A stretch of 64,000 nt of DNA from Halochromatium roseum. Its GTDB lineage: Bacteria > Pseudomonadota > Gammaproteobacteria > Chromatiales > Chromatiaceae. Shown piece after piece: positions 19,984 through 27,994 of the stretch; within the stretch, counting starts at the first letter, position 1; each line of letters opens with the position of its first letter. Under the pieces are notes generated by a model. That model was not told the origin of the DNA. It saw only the letters and a list, made by a program, of their open reading frames with translations, and searched no databases. Made by a program: the position numbers and the translations under genes. The stretch spans positions 186,001 through 250,000 of the forward strand of contig NZ_NHSH01000065.1 in NCBI RefSeq assembly GCF_016653315.1, read 5' to 3'.

Positions 19984-21476
19984 CAGCCCTGGCCACCCGC
20001 GGCACCTGGCTTATCGCTCGGCGTCGTATTGAGCCTTGGGCTCGCGCCCATCTCCGCACTGGATTCGGCGCCTGGGGCTGGAGCAGGTATCGCACTCAGA
20101 GGCTGTTCCACATCTCCAGTCGCGGGCGCTGACGCAGGCAGGGGGACAGCGGCCCCAACGGCTACCTGTGCGAGCCGCAACGGATCGACCCGGCGCTGGA
20201 AGGCGTCACGGATCTGCTCGGTGGTCAACGCCCGAATGCGATCGGGGAAGACCTCGAGGTAATCGAGCGGCAGATCATAGAACCCAATCACCGCCAGATA
20301 GCTGACGATCTTGCTGTTGCCAGCGATGCGGAGCGGAAAGCCGCCGGTGATGTTTTTCACCGCAGCCTCGAGCTGCTGATCGGTCGGCCCCTGCTCAATA
20401 AATCGCTTCAGGGTATCCAACAGCACCTCCTGTGCCGCCTCAGCCTGAGCGTTTTGGGTCTGCAGCCCCATCATCAGTGGCCCCTTGCGCGCGAGGGGCA
20501 AGAAGTAGCTATAAACGCTGTAGGAAAGCCCGCGCTTCTCGCGTACCTCCTCCATCAACAGCGAGACCAGGCCGCTGCCGCCAAGGATGTGATTGCCGAG
20601 ATACAGCGCGAAGTAGTCCGGATCGCCGCGGTGCATCCCTGGCTGGCCAAGGTAGAGATGGGTCTGACTCGATGGGAATTCGATCTGCTGAACGCTGGAC
20701 TCCACCAGCTCCGGCACAGCGGGCAAGGGCGCTGGTGGCCCCGCGCTAGGCAGCTCGCCCGAGATACGCGCGGCGAGGCTCTCAGCCTGAGCTCGGTCAA
20801 GCGCTCCGACAATCGCAATGGTCGCGTTCCCCGCGCCGTAAAAGCGGCCATGAAAGGCCCGCAGATCGTCCGTTGTCAGTGCAGCGACAGCCTCAGGTGT
20901 GCCACTGGGGTCGGTCGCATACGGATGATCACCAAAGATTGCCCGATAGACTGCCTTGCGTCCAACATCTCCCGGGTCCTGTTCAGCCAGACGCAGTGCT
21001 GTCAGTCGGTTCTGCCGCACGCGCTCGAACTCGCCTGGATCGAAGGTCGGCGCGTTCAAGATCCGAATCAGGGTGTCCACTGCGATCTCGAGCGCATCCG
21101 CATCGCTCAGCGAGCGCAAGCTCGCAGAGCTGGTATCGCGGTCGGTACCCGTACTGAGTTTCGCGCCAACCGCCTCAACGCGCTCCGCAATGGCGTCCGC
21201 ATCGAGCCCGCCAGCACCTTCGGTCAGCATGGCCGAGGTCAGCGACGCAAGACCAGGCTTGGAGCCATCGCGCGCACTTCCGGCATCGAACACCACCTGA
21301 ATGTCGACCATCGGCAGCTCGTCAGTGGCAACGAACAGCACCTTGGCACCCGTCGGCGTCTCCCAGGTCTGGATCTGCGGCACCGCCTGAGCCACCTGCG
21401 CCCAAAGCACGCCGAGCCCGATCAGCGCAAGCAGTGGGCGGCAAGAAACGCACTTCCAAATAGGCTTAGTGAACAT
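19983..21476 (-). CDS. M16 (insulinase-like) peptidase family protein, lacks the zinc motif
   Basis: A 497-residue secreted or periplasmic protein with a signal peptide (CRPLLALIGLGVLWAQVAQA) and two M16 domains. The position where active members have HxxEH reads LASLTSAML, so this is the catalytically inactive type that pairs with an active partner. The C-terminal M16 domain is normal (HLYLGQPGMHRGDPDYFALYLGNHILGGSGLVSLLMEEVREKRG). The tail is Pro/Ala/Ser-rich. It overlaps the preceding active M16 gene by 11 bases. Confidence 0.9.
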   Translation of the reverse strand: MFTKPIWKCVSCRPLLALIGLGVLWAQVAQAVPQIQTWETPTGAKVLFVATDELPMVDIQVVFDAGSARDGSKPGLASLTSAMLTEGAGGLDADAIAERVEAVGAKLSTGTDRDTSSASLRSLSDADALEIAVDTLIRILNAPTFDPGEFERVRQNRLTALRLAEQDPGDVGRKAVYRAIFGDHPYATDPSGTPEAVAALTTDDLRAFHGRFYGAGNATIAIVGALDRAQAESLAARISGELPSAGPPAPLPAVPELVESSVQQIEFPSSQTHLYLGQPGMHRGDPDYFALYLGNHILGGSGLVSLLMEEVREKRGLSYSVYSYFLPLARKGPLMMGLQTQNAQAEAAQEVLLDTLKRFIEQGPTDQQLEAAVKNITGGFPLRIAGNSKIVSYLAVIGFYDLPLDYLEVFPDRIRALTTEQIRDAFQRRVDPLRLAQVAVGAAVPLPASAPATGDVEQPLSAIPAPAPGAESSAEMGASPRLNTTPSDKPGAAGGQG

Positions 21477-22938
21477 GGCGAGCGCCTCCGGTCATGGTCG
21501 TTGCCGGCGGCGCATCTGCCGCTTCCATCGCTTGTGGCTGCAACAGCGCAACGGTCCGGTTCTCTTGAGTCAAATAGCGCTGAGCAACACGCTGAATCTG
21601 TTCCGGGGTCACCGCCGACAGCTGCTCAACGGTCTCGTCGACCAGCTCCCAGCCGAGCCCGACGGTCTCCAGCTGCCCGAGCAGCATTGCCTGATAGAAC
21701 ACGCTATCGCGTTCGTAGACCTTACCGGCAATCAGCTGACTGCGGATGCGCGCCAGCTCCTGATCGGTCACAAGCTCGGACTTGAGTCGCTCCAGCTGGA
21801 CTAGGATCGCCTCCTCGAGCGCCGCGACCGAAACGCCTTTAGCCGGTGTGCCATCGATGAGCAGCATGCCCGAGAGCCGGTTGAAGGCATTGTAGCTCGC
21901 ACCGACTGAAGCAGCGACCCGGTCGCCTCGAACCAGGTCGCGACTGAAGCGAGAGCTTGCACCCGCATCCAACACCGACACCAGCATCTCGAGCGCATAA
22001 GGCTCCCAGCCCTGCTCGGCATCAGCGAGGGCAGGCGTCTTCCAACCCATCAATAGGTAAGGCTCCTTCGCGGGAGCCGCGACCGAAAGCCGCTTCTCAC
22101 CGCGCTGCACGGGCTCCGCACGCGGACGCGGTTGTAGGGCCGGTCCCGACTCCAGCGGCCCGAAATGCTGCTCGGCAAGCGCGAACACCTCGGTTGGATC
22201 GACGTCGCCGACGACCACCAGGGTTGCGTTATTCGGCGCATACCACATCTGGTACCAATCCCGCAGGGTCTCGACGTTCATCACATCGAGATCGCTCTGC
22301 CAGCCAATGATCGGGTTGCGATATGGCGATGCGGCATAGGCGGTGGCGTTGAATTGCTCGAAGGCGAGCGCTTCTGGATCATCATCGGTGCGCAGCCGAC
22401 GTTCCTCCTTGACCACCTCGATCTCTTTCGCGAACTCATCAGCCGGCAAGGCGAGGTTGCGCATGCGGTCGGCCTCGAGTTCAAACGCGACCTCGAGTCG
22501 GTCTGCAGCCAGGGTCTGGAAGTAGGCGGTATAGTCGCGACCCGTGAAGGCGTTCTCATCGCCGCCATGCTCGGCGATGATGCGCGAGAATTGTCCGGGC
22601 GCGAGCCGCTCAGTGCCCTTGAACATCATGTGCTCTAGCGCATGCGAGACGCCCGTGACACCACCATGCTCATAGCTCGAGCCCACCTTGTACCACACCT
22701 GCGAGGTCACGATTGGCGCGCGATCGTCGCGCTTGACTAGCACCTTTAGGCCGTTGTCGAGCACGCGTTCGTGCACCTTAGGGCCGTTAGCAAAGGAACC
22801 GTTAGATAAGGCGCCGTTACCGGCAATAGCGCTGCCAGCCTCAGCCGCAAACAGCGGCTGGACGGCGAGCGCCGCCAGCACTGAGACGAGAGCAGTGGCG
22901 AAGAGCGGTTTCATCATTAGCATCATCCGTAGAGTCAT
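21466..22938 (-). CDS. M16 (insulinase-like) zinc peptidase
   Basis: A periplasmic zinc peptidase of 490 residues. The inverted zinc motif HALEH lies at about residues 99-103 (GVSHALEHMMFKGTERL), and the downstream Glu ligand region is in the following helix. A signal peptide (MMKPLFATALVSVLAALAVQPLFA) is followed by a pentapeptide repeat ending in Asn-Gly. The start among several clustered Met codons (22938, 22926, 22923, 22917, 22914) is uncertain. It forms an operon with the inactive M16 partner and rsmD and is divergent from ftsY. Confidence 0.92.
   Translation of the reverse strand: MTLRMMLMMKPLFATALVSVLAALAVQPLFAAEAGSAIAGNGALSNGSFANGPKVHERVLDNGLKVLVKRDDRAPIVTSQVWYKVGSSYEHGGVTGVSHALEHMMFKGTERLAPGQFSRIIAEHGGDENAFTGRDYTAYFQTLAADRLEVAFELEADRMRNLALPADEFAKEIEVVKEERRLRTDDDPEALAFEQFNATAYAASPYRNPIIGWQSDLDVMNVETLRDWYQMWYAPNNATLVVVGDVDPTEVFALAEQHFGPLESGPALQPRPRAEPVQRGEKRLSVAAPAKEPYLLMGWKTPALADAEQGWEPYALEMLVSVLDAGASSRFSRDLVRGDRVAASVGASYNAFNRLSGMLLIDGTPAKGVSVAALEEAILVQLERLKSELVTDQELARIRSQLIAGKVYERDSVFYQAMLLGQLETVGLGWELVDETVEQLSAVTPEQIQRVAQRYLTQENRTVALLQPQAMEAADAPPATTMTGGARHVH
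22784..22828. repeat. Three 15-bp repeats encoding an xxxNG linker in the M16 peptidase
   Basis: Units at 22784, 22799 and 22814 all begin ccgtta on the plus strand. On the coding strand they encode IAGNG, ALSNG and SFANG just after the signal peptide, a flexible mature N-terminus. Confidence 0.85.
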
Positions 22939-23079
22939 CCGTCGAATCAGCGTAGCCTGGGCGGGAAGTTGGCGACGCCCGCGCGTTGTTACAATGCGGC
23001 GGCTCGACAGCCTCGCTCCACGCTCGCGCTGCCAGCTGCCAGCGCCATACGTTCCAGCCAAGAAGTCGTTACAGAACCC

Positions 23080-24237
23080 ATGTTCGGATTCGGAAAGAAG
23101 AAACAGCGCCAAACAGAGGCCCAAGCCGCCGCAAAGCTCGCTGGCGATCAGCTTGAGCCCAGCACGCCACCCGCAACCGCCGAGGCGGTGCCTGAGCAGC
23201 AGCCAGGGGCCGTGCGTCAGCGTTCAGACGTCGACTTTGGCGGCGAGCCAGCTCAGGGTCGCCTCGGCGACGCTATCAGCCGCGCTGCGGCCAAGCGCGA
23301 CGAAGACGCGACCCAAGAGCGACGGCTGTTCGCCGGTCTCAAGGCCGGACTCGCACGCACGCGAGCGGTCTTGAATGCCGATATCGGCGACCTGGTCGCG
23401 GGCCGAACCGAGATCGACGAGGATCTGCTCGAAGAGCTGGAAATGCTCTTGGTCGCAGCAGATGTCGGCGTGCCCACAACGCGCCGCATCATCGACGACC
23501 TCGCCTATCGCGTTAAACGGCGCGAGGCGCTTGAGCCCGATGCCTTTCTCGCCGCGCTGCGACGCGAGCTGGCCAGTATCCTGGTCAGCAGCCAGGCGCC
23601 GGTGCGGCAGCCGACAGCCGGGCGGCCGCAGGTGATCCTGATGGTCGGCGTCAATGGCGCCGGCAAGACCACCACCATTGGCAAGTTGGCGCGCCAACTC
23701 CAGGACGAAGGCAACAGCGTCATGCTCGCCGCCGGCGATACCTTCCGTGCCGCGGCGGTCGAGCAGCTCCAGAGCTGGGGCGAACGCAACCAGGTGCCCG
23801 TGATCGCTCAGCACACCGGCGCCGACCCCGCATCGGTGATCTTCGATGCGCTCCAAGCGGCGACATCGCGCGGTATCGATGTGCTGATCGCTGACACCGC
23901 CGGACGTCTGCATACCAAGTCGAATCTGATGGAGGAGCTGAAGAAGATTGCGCGAGTGATGAAGAAGATCGACCCCGAGGCACCGCACGAGGTGATGCTG
24001 GTGGTCGATGCAACAGCCGGGCAGAACGCCCTGCAGCAGGCGATGCAGTTCAATCAGACCTTACCGCTGACCGGGATCACCCTGACCAAGCTCGACGGCA
24101 CGGCCAAGGGCGGCATCATCTTTGCCATCGCCGATCGCCTTAAGGTGCCGTTTCGCTTCATCGGCGTTGGCGAACAGGTCGAGGATCTTCGCCATTTCGA
24201 CGCCGACAGCTTCCTGAACGCGCTGCTGAGTCCGTGA
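23080..24237 (+). CDS. ftsY: Signal recognition particle receptor FtsY
   Basis: The SRP receptor GTPase that brings ribosome-nascent-chain complexes to the Sec translocon. It has 385 residues. The first 95 form the acidic, Gln/Ala-rich A domain and the rest the NG domain, with GVNGAGKTTTIGKLARQL (P-loop), DTFRAAAVEQL, DTAGRLHT and TKLDGTAKGG all intact. I start at MFGFGKKKQRQ. The frame is open upstream, but that segment is not family-like. It overlaps ftsE by four bases. Confidence 0.96.
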   Translation: MFGFGKKKQRQTEAQAAAKLAGDQLEPSTPPATAEAVPEQQPGAVRQRSDVDFGGEPAQGRLGDAISRAAAKRDEDATQERRLFAGLKAGLARTRAVLNADIGDLVAGRTEIDEDLLEELEMLLVAADVGVPTTRRIIDDLAYRVKRREALEPDAFLAALRRELASILVSSQAPVRQPTAGRPQVILMVGVNGAGKTTTIGKLARQLQDEGNSVMLAAGDTFRAAAVEQLQSWGERNQVPVIAQHTGADPASVIFDALQAATSRGIDVLIADTAGRLHTKSNLMEELKKIARVMKKIDPEAPHEVMLVVDATAGQNALQQAMQFNQTLPLTGITLTKLDGTAKGGIIFAIADRLKVPFRFIGVGEQVEDLRHFDADSFLNALLSP

Positions 24238-24902
24238 TCCGCTTCGAGCACGTCTATAAACGCTATCCGGAGCGTGGCGAGGCCCTCAAAGACCTCAGCT
24301 TCGAGCTCGCCGCCGGCGAGATGGCGTTCCTAACCGGCCATTCGGGTGCGGGCAAGAGCACCCTGCTCAAACTGATTGGCCTCATAGAACGCCCAAGCCG
24401 TGGCCAGATCATAGTCGACGGCCGCTCGCTCGCCGACCTGCCGCGCCGGCGCATCCCTTTCCATCGCCGTCGAATTGGCATGATCTTTCAAGATCACCGG
24501 CTGCTGAATGATCGGAGCGTCTACGACAACGTCGCCCTGCCCTTGGCGATCACCGGCATGCCGAGCCGCGAGATCGGCCGCCGCGTGCGCGCGGCGCTCG
24601 ATCAGGTCGGACTCCTCGCGTTCGAGCGCGCACATCCGATTGCGTTGTCCGGCGGCGAGCAGCAACGGGTCGGAATCGCGCGCGCCATCGTCGGCCGGCC
24701 ACCGATCATCCTCGCCGACGAGCCAACCGGCAATCTCGACCCCGAGCTCGCCAGCGAGATCTACGACCTCTTCGAGCGCTTCCACGAGGTTGGCGTCACC
24801 TTGATGATCGCCACCCATGACCAAGAGCGGATCAGCCGCATGGCCTATCGCATCCTGCGCTTGCAGAAGGGCCGACTGATCGCCGATTCTGGGAACTGGT
24901 AA
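24234..24902 (+). CDS. ftsE: Cell division ATP-binding protein FtsE
   Basis: The ATPase of the FtsEX complex that activates septal murein hydrolases. The 222-residue length is typical. Walker A is [12 protein letters not shown], the ABC signature is [14 protein letters not shown], and Walker B is [15 protein letters not shown]. The start is a GTG that overlaps the ftsY stop by four bases, and ftsX follows immediately. Confidence 0.97.
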   Translation: MIRFEHVYKRYPERGEALKDLSFELAAGEMAFLTGHSGAGKSTLLKLIGLIERPSRGQIIVDGRSLADLPRRRIPFHRRRIGMIFQDHRLLNDRSVYDNVALPLAITGMPSREIGRRVRAALDQVGLLAFERAHPIALSGGEQQRVGIARAIVGRPPIILADEPTGNLDPELASEIYDLFERFHEVGVTLMIATHDQERISRMAYRILRLQKGRLIADSGNW

Positions 24903-25886
24903 ATGGCTCAACGTCGAACCCGATTCTCCAATAAGCGTTCAACGGGTACTGGCGTCTTGGACCGCCGCCGACTTTCGGCCTGGGGCGAGCAGCATCGCGA
25001 GATCGCCGTCACGACGCTGCGTCGGATGCTCCAACAACCACTGAGCACGCTCATGACCGTGGCTGCGGTCGCGATCGCCCTGGCATTGCCGGCCGCGCTC
25101 GTCGTCGCCCTTGACAATGTGAAGCGACTTGGCGGCGACTGGCAGCGCAGCGCTACCGTCTCGGTTTTTCTCGGGTCCGCGGTCGATGAGGCGCAGGCGG
25201 CGCAGCTGCGCCAGCGCCTAGCGCAACGCCCAGAGGTCGAGACAATCGAGCTGATCTCACGCGCTGAAGGACTCAGCGAATTTCGCGACTACAGCGGCCT
25301 CAGCAGCGCCTTGGATCAGCTCACCGAGAACCCGCTACCCGTCGTGCTCGAGCTCCAGTTGTACCCCGCAGCCCTGGAACCTGCTCAGCTCAAACCCTTC
25401 ATTGCGCGCATCGAACAACTCCCCGAGGTCGACTTCCTCCGCGAGGACGCGCGTTGGGCGCAGCGTTTTCAGGCGATCCTCGCCCTGCTGCGAGCCGGCG
25501 TCAGCCTGCTCGCGCTACTGCTCGGGCTGGGCGTGCTGCTGGTCATCGGCAACAGCATCCGACTGGAGATCGAGAACCGCCGCGATGAGATTCGCATCAT
25601 GGGTTTGGTCGGAGCCACCGCTCGCTTTGCCCGCCGACGATTTCTCTATATTGGCGCCTGGTACGGATTGTTCGGAGGCGCCCTCGCCGCTGTGCTGGTG
25701 ACGCTGATGGTCTGGCTGCTAGCGACCCAAGCCGCGCCGCTCGAAGCGCTCTACCACAGAACCTTCGATATCCGTGGGTTAAGCCTCACCGGACTCGGTA
25801 CGCTACTCCTCGGCAGTAGCCTGCTCGGCATCGCTGGCAGCTGGATCGCCGTTGGCCGACACCTGGATCTCTGCGACGACCGTTGA
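24903..25886 (+). CDS. ftsX: Cell division permease-like protein FtsX
   Basis: The membrane partner of FtsE, 327 residues. It has a cytoplasmic N-terminus, a first helix (TLMTVAAVAIALALPAALVVAL), a periplasmic domain of about 120 residues, then three further helices in the second half (ALLRAGVSLLALLLGLGVLLVIG; YGLFGGALAAVLVTLMVWLL; GTLLLGSSLLGIAGSWIAVG). A second in-frame TGA follows the stop 12 bases later in a degenerate 12-bp repeat. Confidence 0.95.
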   Translation: MAQRRTRFSNKRSTGTGVLDRRRLSAWGEQHREIAVTTLRRMLQQPLSTLMTVAAVAIALALPAALVVALDNVKRLGGDWQRSATVSVFLGSAVDEAQAAQLRQRLAQRPEVETIELISRAEGLSEFRDYSGLSSALDQLTENPLPVVLELQLYPAALEPAQLKPFIARIEQLPEVDFLREDARWAQRFQAILALLRAGVSLLALLLGLGVLLVIGNSIRLEIENRRDEIRIMGLVGATARFARRRFLYIGAWYGLFGGALAAVLVTLMVWLLATQAAPLEALYHRTFDIRGLSLTGLGTLLLGSSLLGIAGSWIAVGRHLDLCDDR

Positions 25887-25975
25887 ACACACAATTGAGC
25901 ATACAGGCGCTCGGGCCGAGCTGGCGTTAACCTCCGCATCAACCCGAACATCAACGACACCTCAAGCAGCCCCAG

Positions 25976-26020
25976 CCTCGCATCGCCAAACCTCGCATCG
26001 CCAAGCCTGGTCTCGCTAGA
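25976..26020. repeat. Three 15-bp tandem repeats between ftsX and rpoH
   Basis: Plus-strand units at 25976, 25991 and 26006. The first two differ only in the last base (cctcgcatcgccaa followed by a or g) and the third is degenerate. In this copy no stop triplet recurs in the ftsX frame. Confidence 0.88.
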
Positions 26021-26168
26021 CATCCCCCGCCCTCGAACTTGTTCGCGCGCACCGCATCAAACGCAGTGACAGTATTTCTGTGGATCAGTGGGGCTATATC
26101 CGGTACTGTCTAACCTTTGCCATAGGAACTTTCCGTTCAAAGCCTGCTCGAAAACCCCGTCACGACTA

Positions 26169-26197
26169 TTGTCAAACGTCGTTAAGACTGCTAGCAT
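26169..26197 (+). promoter_or_regulatory. Sigma-70-type promoter of rpoH
   Basis: TTGTCA (26169-26174) and TAGCAT (26192-26197) are separated by 17 bases and lie 33 bases before the rpoH ATG. The -10 hexamer is the same as at the nuo promoter. Confidence 0.7.
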
Positions 26198-26229
26198 TAT
26201 TCCCGAGCAAAACACTAGGGTATTCCATC

Positions 26230-27078
26230 ATGACCAACGACATCGCGGCCATTGGAACATTATCGACTGGCACCATCGATAGTTACATCTCGAGCGCCTA
26301 CCAGATTCCTGTGCTGACCGCCGAGGAGGAGCGCTCCCTCGCTATCAGACTGCGCGACAACGGGGACATGATGGCAGCGCGGCGTCTAGTGCTGTCACAC
26401 CTTCGTTTCGTGATTCGAATCGCACGTGGCTACCTGGGCTATGGCCTGCCACTACCAGACCTGATTCAAGAGGGAACCGTCGGCCTGATGAAGGCGGTGC
26501 GCCGCTTCGATGCTGATGTTGGCGTTCGCCTGGTCTCATTCGCTGTGCACTGGATTCGTGCCGAGATCCACGAATACATCCTGCGCAATTGGCGAATCGT
26601 GAAGGTTGCAACCACCAAGGCACAGCGCAAACTTTTCTTCAACCTGCGTAGCTCGAAGAAGCGTCTCGGTTGGTTCACCAAGCAAGAGGTCGATGACGTC
26701 GCCGCCGATCTCGGCGTTAAGCCCGAGACCGTGCTCGAAATGGAGTCACGGCTCTCGAGCCACGACATGTCCTTCGATAGCCATGACGATGAAGACGATG
26801 AGTCACCTTCGGCGCCATCAACCTATCTGCCCGATATGCGCATGGAGCCCGCGGCGGCTCTCGAGCGCGAGGATAACGACGGCTGGCAGCGCGAGCGCCT
26901 GTTTGCTGCGCTCGAACAGCTCGATGAGCGCAGCAAGGTCATCTTACGCGAGCGCTGGCTGAGCGAGCGCAAGCAGACCTTGCATGAGTTGGCCCAGCAG
27001 TTCAACGTGTCGGCGGAACGCATTCGCCAGATCGAGAAGAATGCGATGACCAAGCTCCGCGTCCAGCTCGAGCTCTAA
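26230..27078 (+). CDS. rpoH: RNA polymerase sigma-32 factor RpoH
   Basis: The heat-shock sigma factor that directs transcription of chaperone and protease genes. It has 282 residues. Region 2 is clear (LPDLIQEGTVGLMKAVRRFDADVGVRLVSFAVHWIRAEI), the RpoH box appears as KAQRKLFFNLR, and region 4 ends in a helix-turn-helix (TLHELAQQFNVSAERIRQIEKNAMTKL). The start MTNDIAAIG gives the usual length. Downstream of ftsX is its classical gammaproteobacterial position. Its likely targets here include lon, clpP and clpX. Confidence 0.96.
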   Translation: MTNDIAAIGTLSTGTIDSYISSAYQIPVLTAEEERSLAIRLRDNGDMMAARRLVLSHLRFVIRIARGYLGYGLPLPDLIQEGTVGLMKAVRRFDADVGVRLVSFAVHWIRAEIHEYILRNWRIVKVATTKAQRKLFFNLRSSKKRLGWFTKQEVDDVAADLGVKPETVLEMESRLSSHDMSFDSHDDEDDESPSAPSTYLPDMRMEPAAALEREDNDGWQRERLFAALEQLDERSKVILRERWLSERKQTLHELAQQFNVSAERIRQIEKNAMTKLRVQLEL

Positions 27079-27123
27079 CCGCCCATTCGCTGTCAGCCTG
27101 AACAGCGCGCCACGGTTATAACA

Positions 27124-27149
27124 AGATCCCAACCGCAAGGTTGGGATCT
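27124..27149 (+). terminator. Perfect 11-bp hairpin with GCAA tetraloop after rpoH
   Basis: AGATCCCAACC and GGTTGGGATCT pair perfectly around GCAA, 46 bases after the rpoH stop. No U tract follows on the plus strand, so it may stabilise the mRNA 3' end or act as a weak terminator. Confidence 0.6.
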
Positions 27150-27352
27150 CACTTCGCAGAGGCGCTAGCTGTTCGCTGAGCGCAGGTTAACGTTTAACGC
27201 GGGTCACTTGAGACCAGCCCTGAGTCGAGTCTTCGGCGGCAAGAGCAGGGGCCGCTGCATCAGCCCGTGAACCTTGCGTTTGAAGCCTACCGCGGCCTGT
27301 AGTGCAGCCAATTCATGACTCTTCTTTATGGCACTTCGGTCTGCGACGAGGC
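27150..27352. other. Intergenic stretch downstream of rpoH
   Basis: Between the rpoH hairpin and the repeats at the end of the ABM-domain gene I see no convincing gene, RNA or promoter. Confidence 0.5.
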
Positions 27353-27424
27353 ATCACTAGATACTAGTCTCTAGAGACTAGTCTCTATGCTAATACTCGT
27401 CTTGACGCTGATACCCGTCTCTGC
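27353..27424. repeat. Four degenerate 18-bp repeats spanning the stop codon of the ABM-domain gene
   Basis: Plus-strand 18-bp units start at 27353, 27371, 27389 and 27407. The stop codon (27371-27373) falls at the edge of the second, so two units are coding (GISVKT-SISIET pattern) and two are partly or wholly beyond the stop. A perfect 20-bp palindrome, ACTAGTCTCTAGAGACTAGT, lies at 27363-27382. Confidence 0.8.
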
Positions 27425-27718
27425 ACTCGCCACCAGTTCAAACGACTCCATCTTCCCCTCCCCGTTGTAAGCCTCTTTCGGCAACGGATTAGCGTGGGCC
27501 AGCCTAAAGTCTTCCGAGCCGACCCAGGCCTCAAAGGCCGCTCGGTCCTGCCACAGGGTCTCCACCACATAGGGCGTCTCCTCGCTCGTCGGCCGGAGCA
27601 CGGCCATTCGCACGAAGCCCGCTTGTCGTTCCACCTGTCCTGCACGCCGCCTAAAGCGTTCTTCGAACGCGTCCCGCCATTCAGGCGACACAGGCACTCG
27701 GTTCATCACGCAAAACAT
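27371..27718 (-). CDS. Antibiotic biosynthesis monooxygenase (ABM) domain protein
   Basis: A 115-residue protein with one ABM ferredoxin-like fold: MFCVMNRVPVSPEWRDAFEERFRRRAGQVERQAGFVRMAVLRP, then YVVETLWQDRAAFEAWVGSEDFRLAHANPLPKEAY. Relatives include haem-degrading IsdG/HmoB-like monooxygenases and quinol monooxygenases, so a haem or quinone substrate is possible but not shown. The start is set by GAGGAG eight bases upstream. The last 18 residues come from an 18-bp degenerate repeat that runs past the stop codon. It is divergent from the secreted protein gene. Confidence 0.82.
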   Translation of the reverse strand: MFCVMNRVPVSPEWRDAFEERFRRRAGQVERQAGFVRMAVLRPTSEETPYVVETLWQDRAAFEAWVGSEDFRLAHANPLPKEAYNGEGKMESFELVASAETGISVKTSISIETSL

Positions 27719-27994
27719 CACCGCCTCTCCTCGATTGGAAAACATTGAGCCACTCAGTTCATACTTGGCTTCTGATCCTAAACCGCCAAGATCCACTGCG
27801 CTGATGTCCCACAACCGCTCCGCATCCGCTTGCCTGATTATCCTGGCTGCGTTAATGCCGTTGCTCGGCTCCTGTGCATCAACGACCTCGAGCCCGACCT
27901 TTCTGCAAGCAGCCGAATCCCAGCAGGTGACAACGGAACCGAGCGACATCAGGATCTATGGCACCCTTTCCTCATCAATCACGCACAGCACCCG

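Larger units (their letters stand above)
25887..26229 (+). other. ftsX-rpoH intergenic region
   Basis: This 343-base spacer holds the 15-bp repeats at 25976-26020 and a good sigma-70 promoter for rpoH at 26169-26197. I see no credible gene in it. The open frame that runs into rpoH from 26080 has no family similarity. Confidence 0.7.

Noticed and set aside
20454-21785. A 443-codon open frame on the plus strand opposite the M16 peptidase genes
   Set aside because: It is a reverse-frame shadow with no family features, while the minus strand encodes recognisable M16 proteins.
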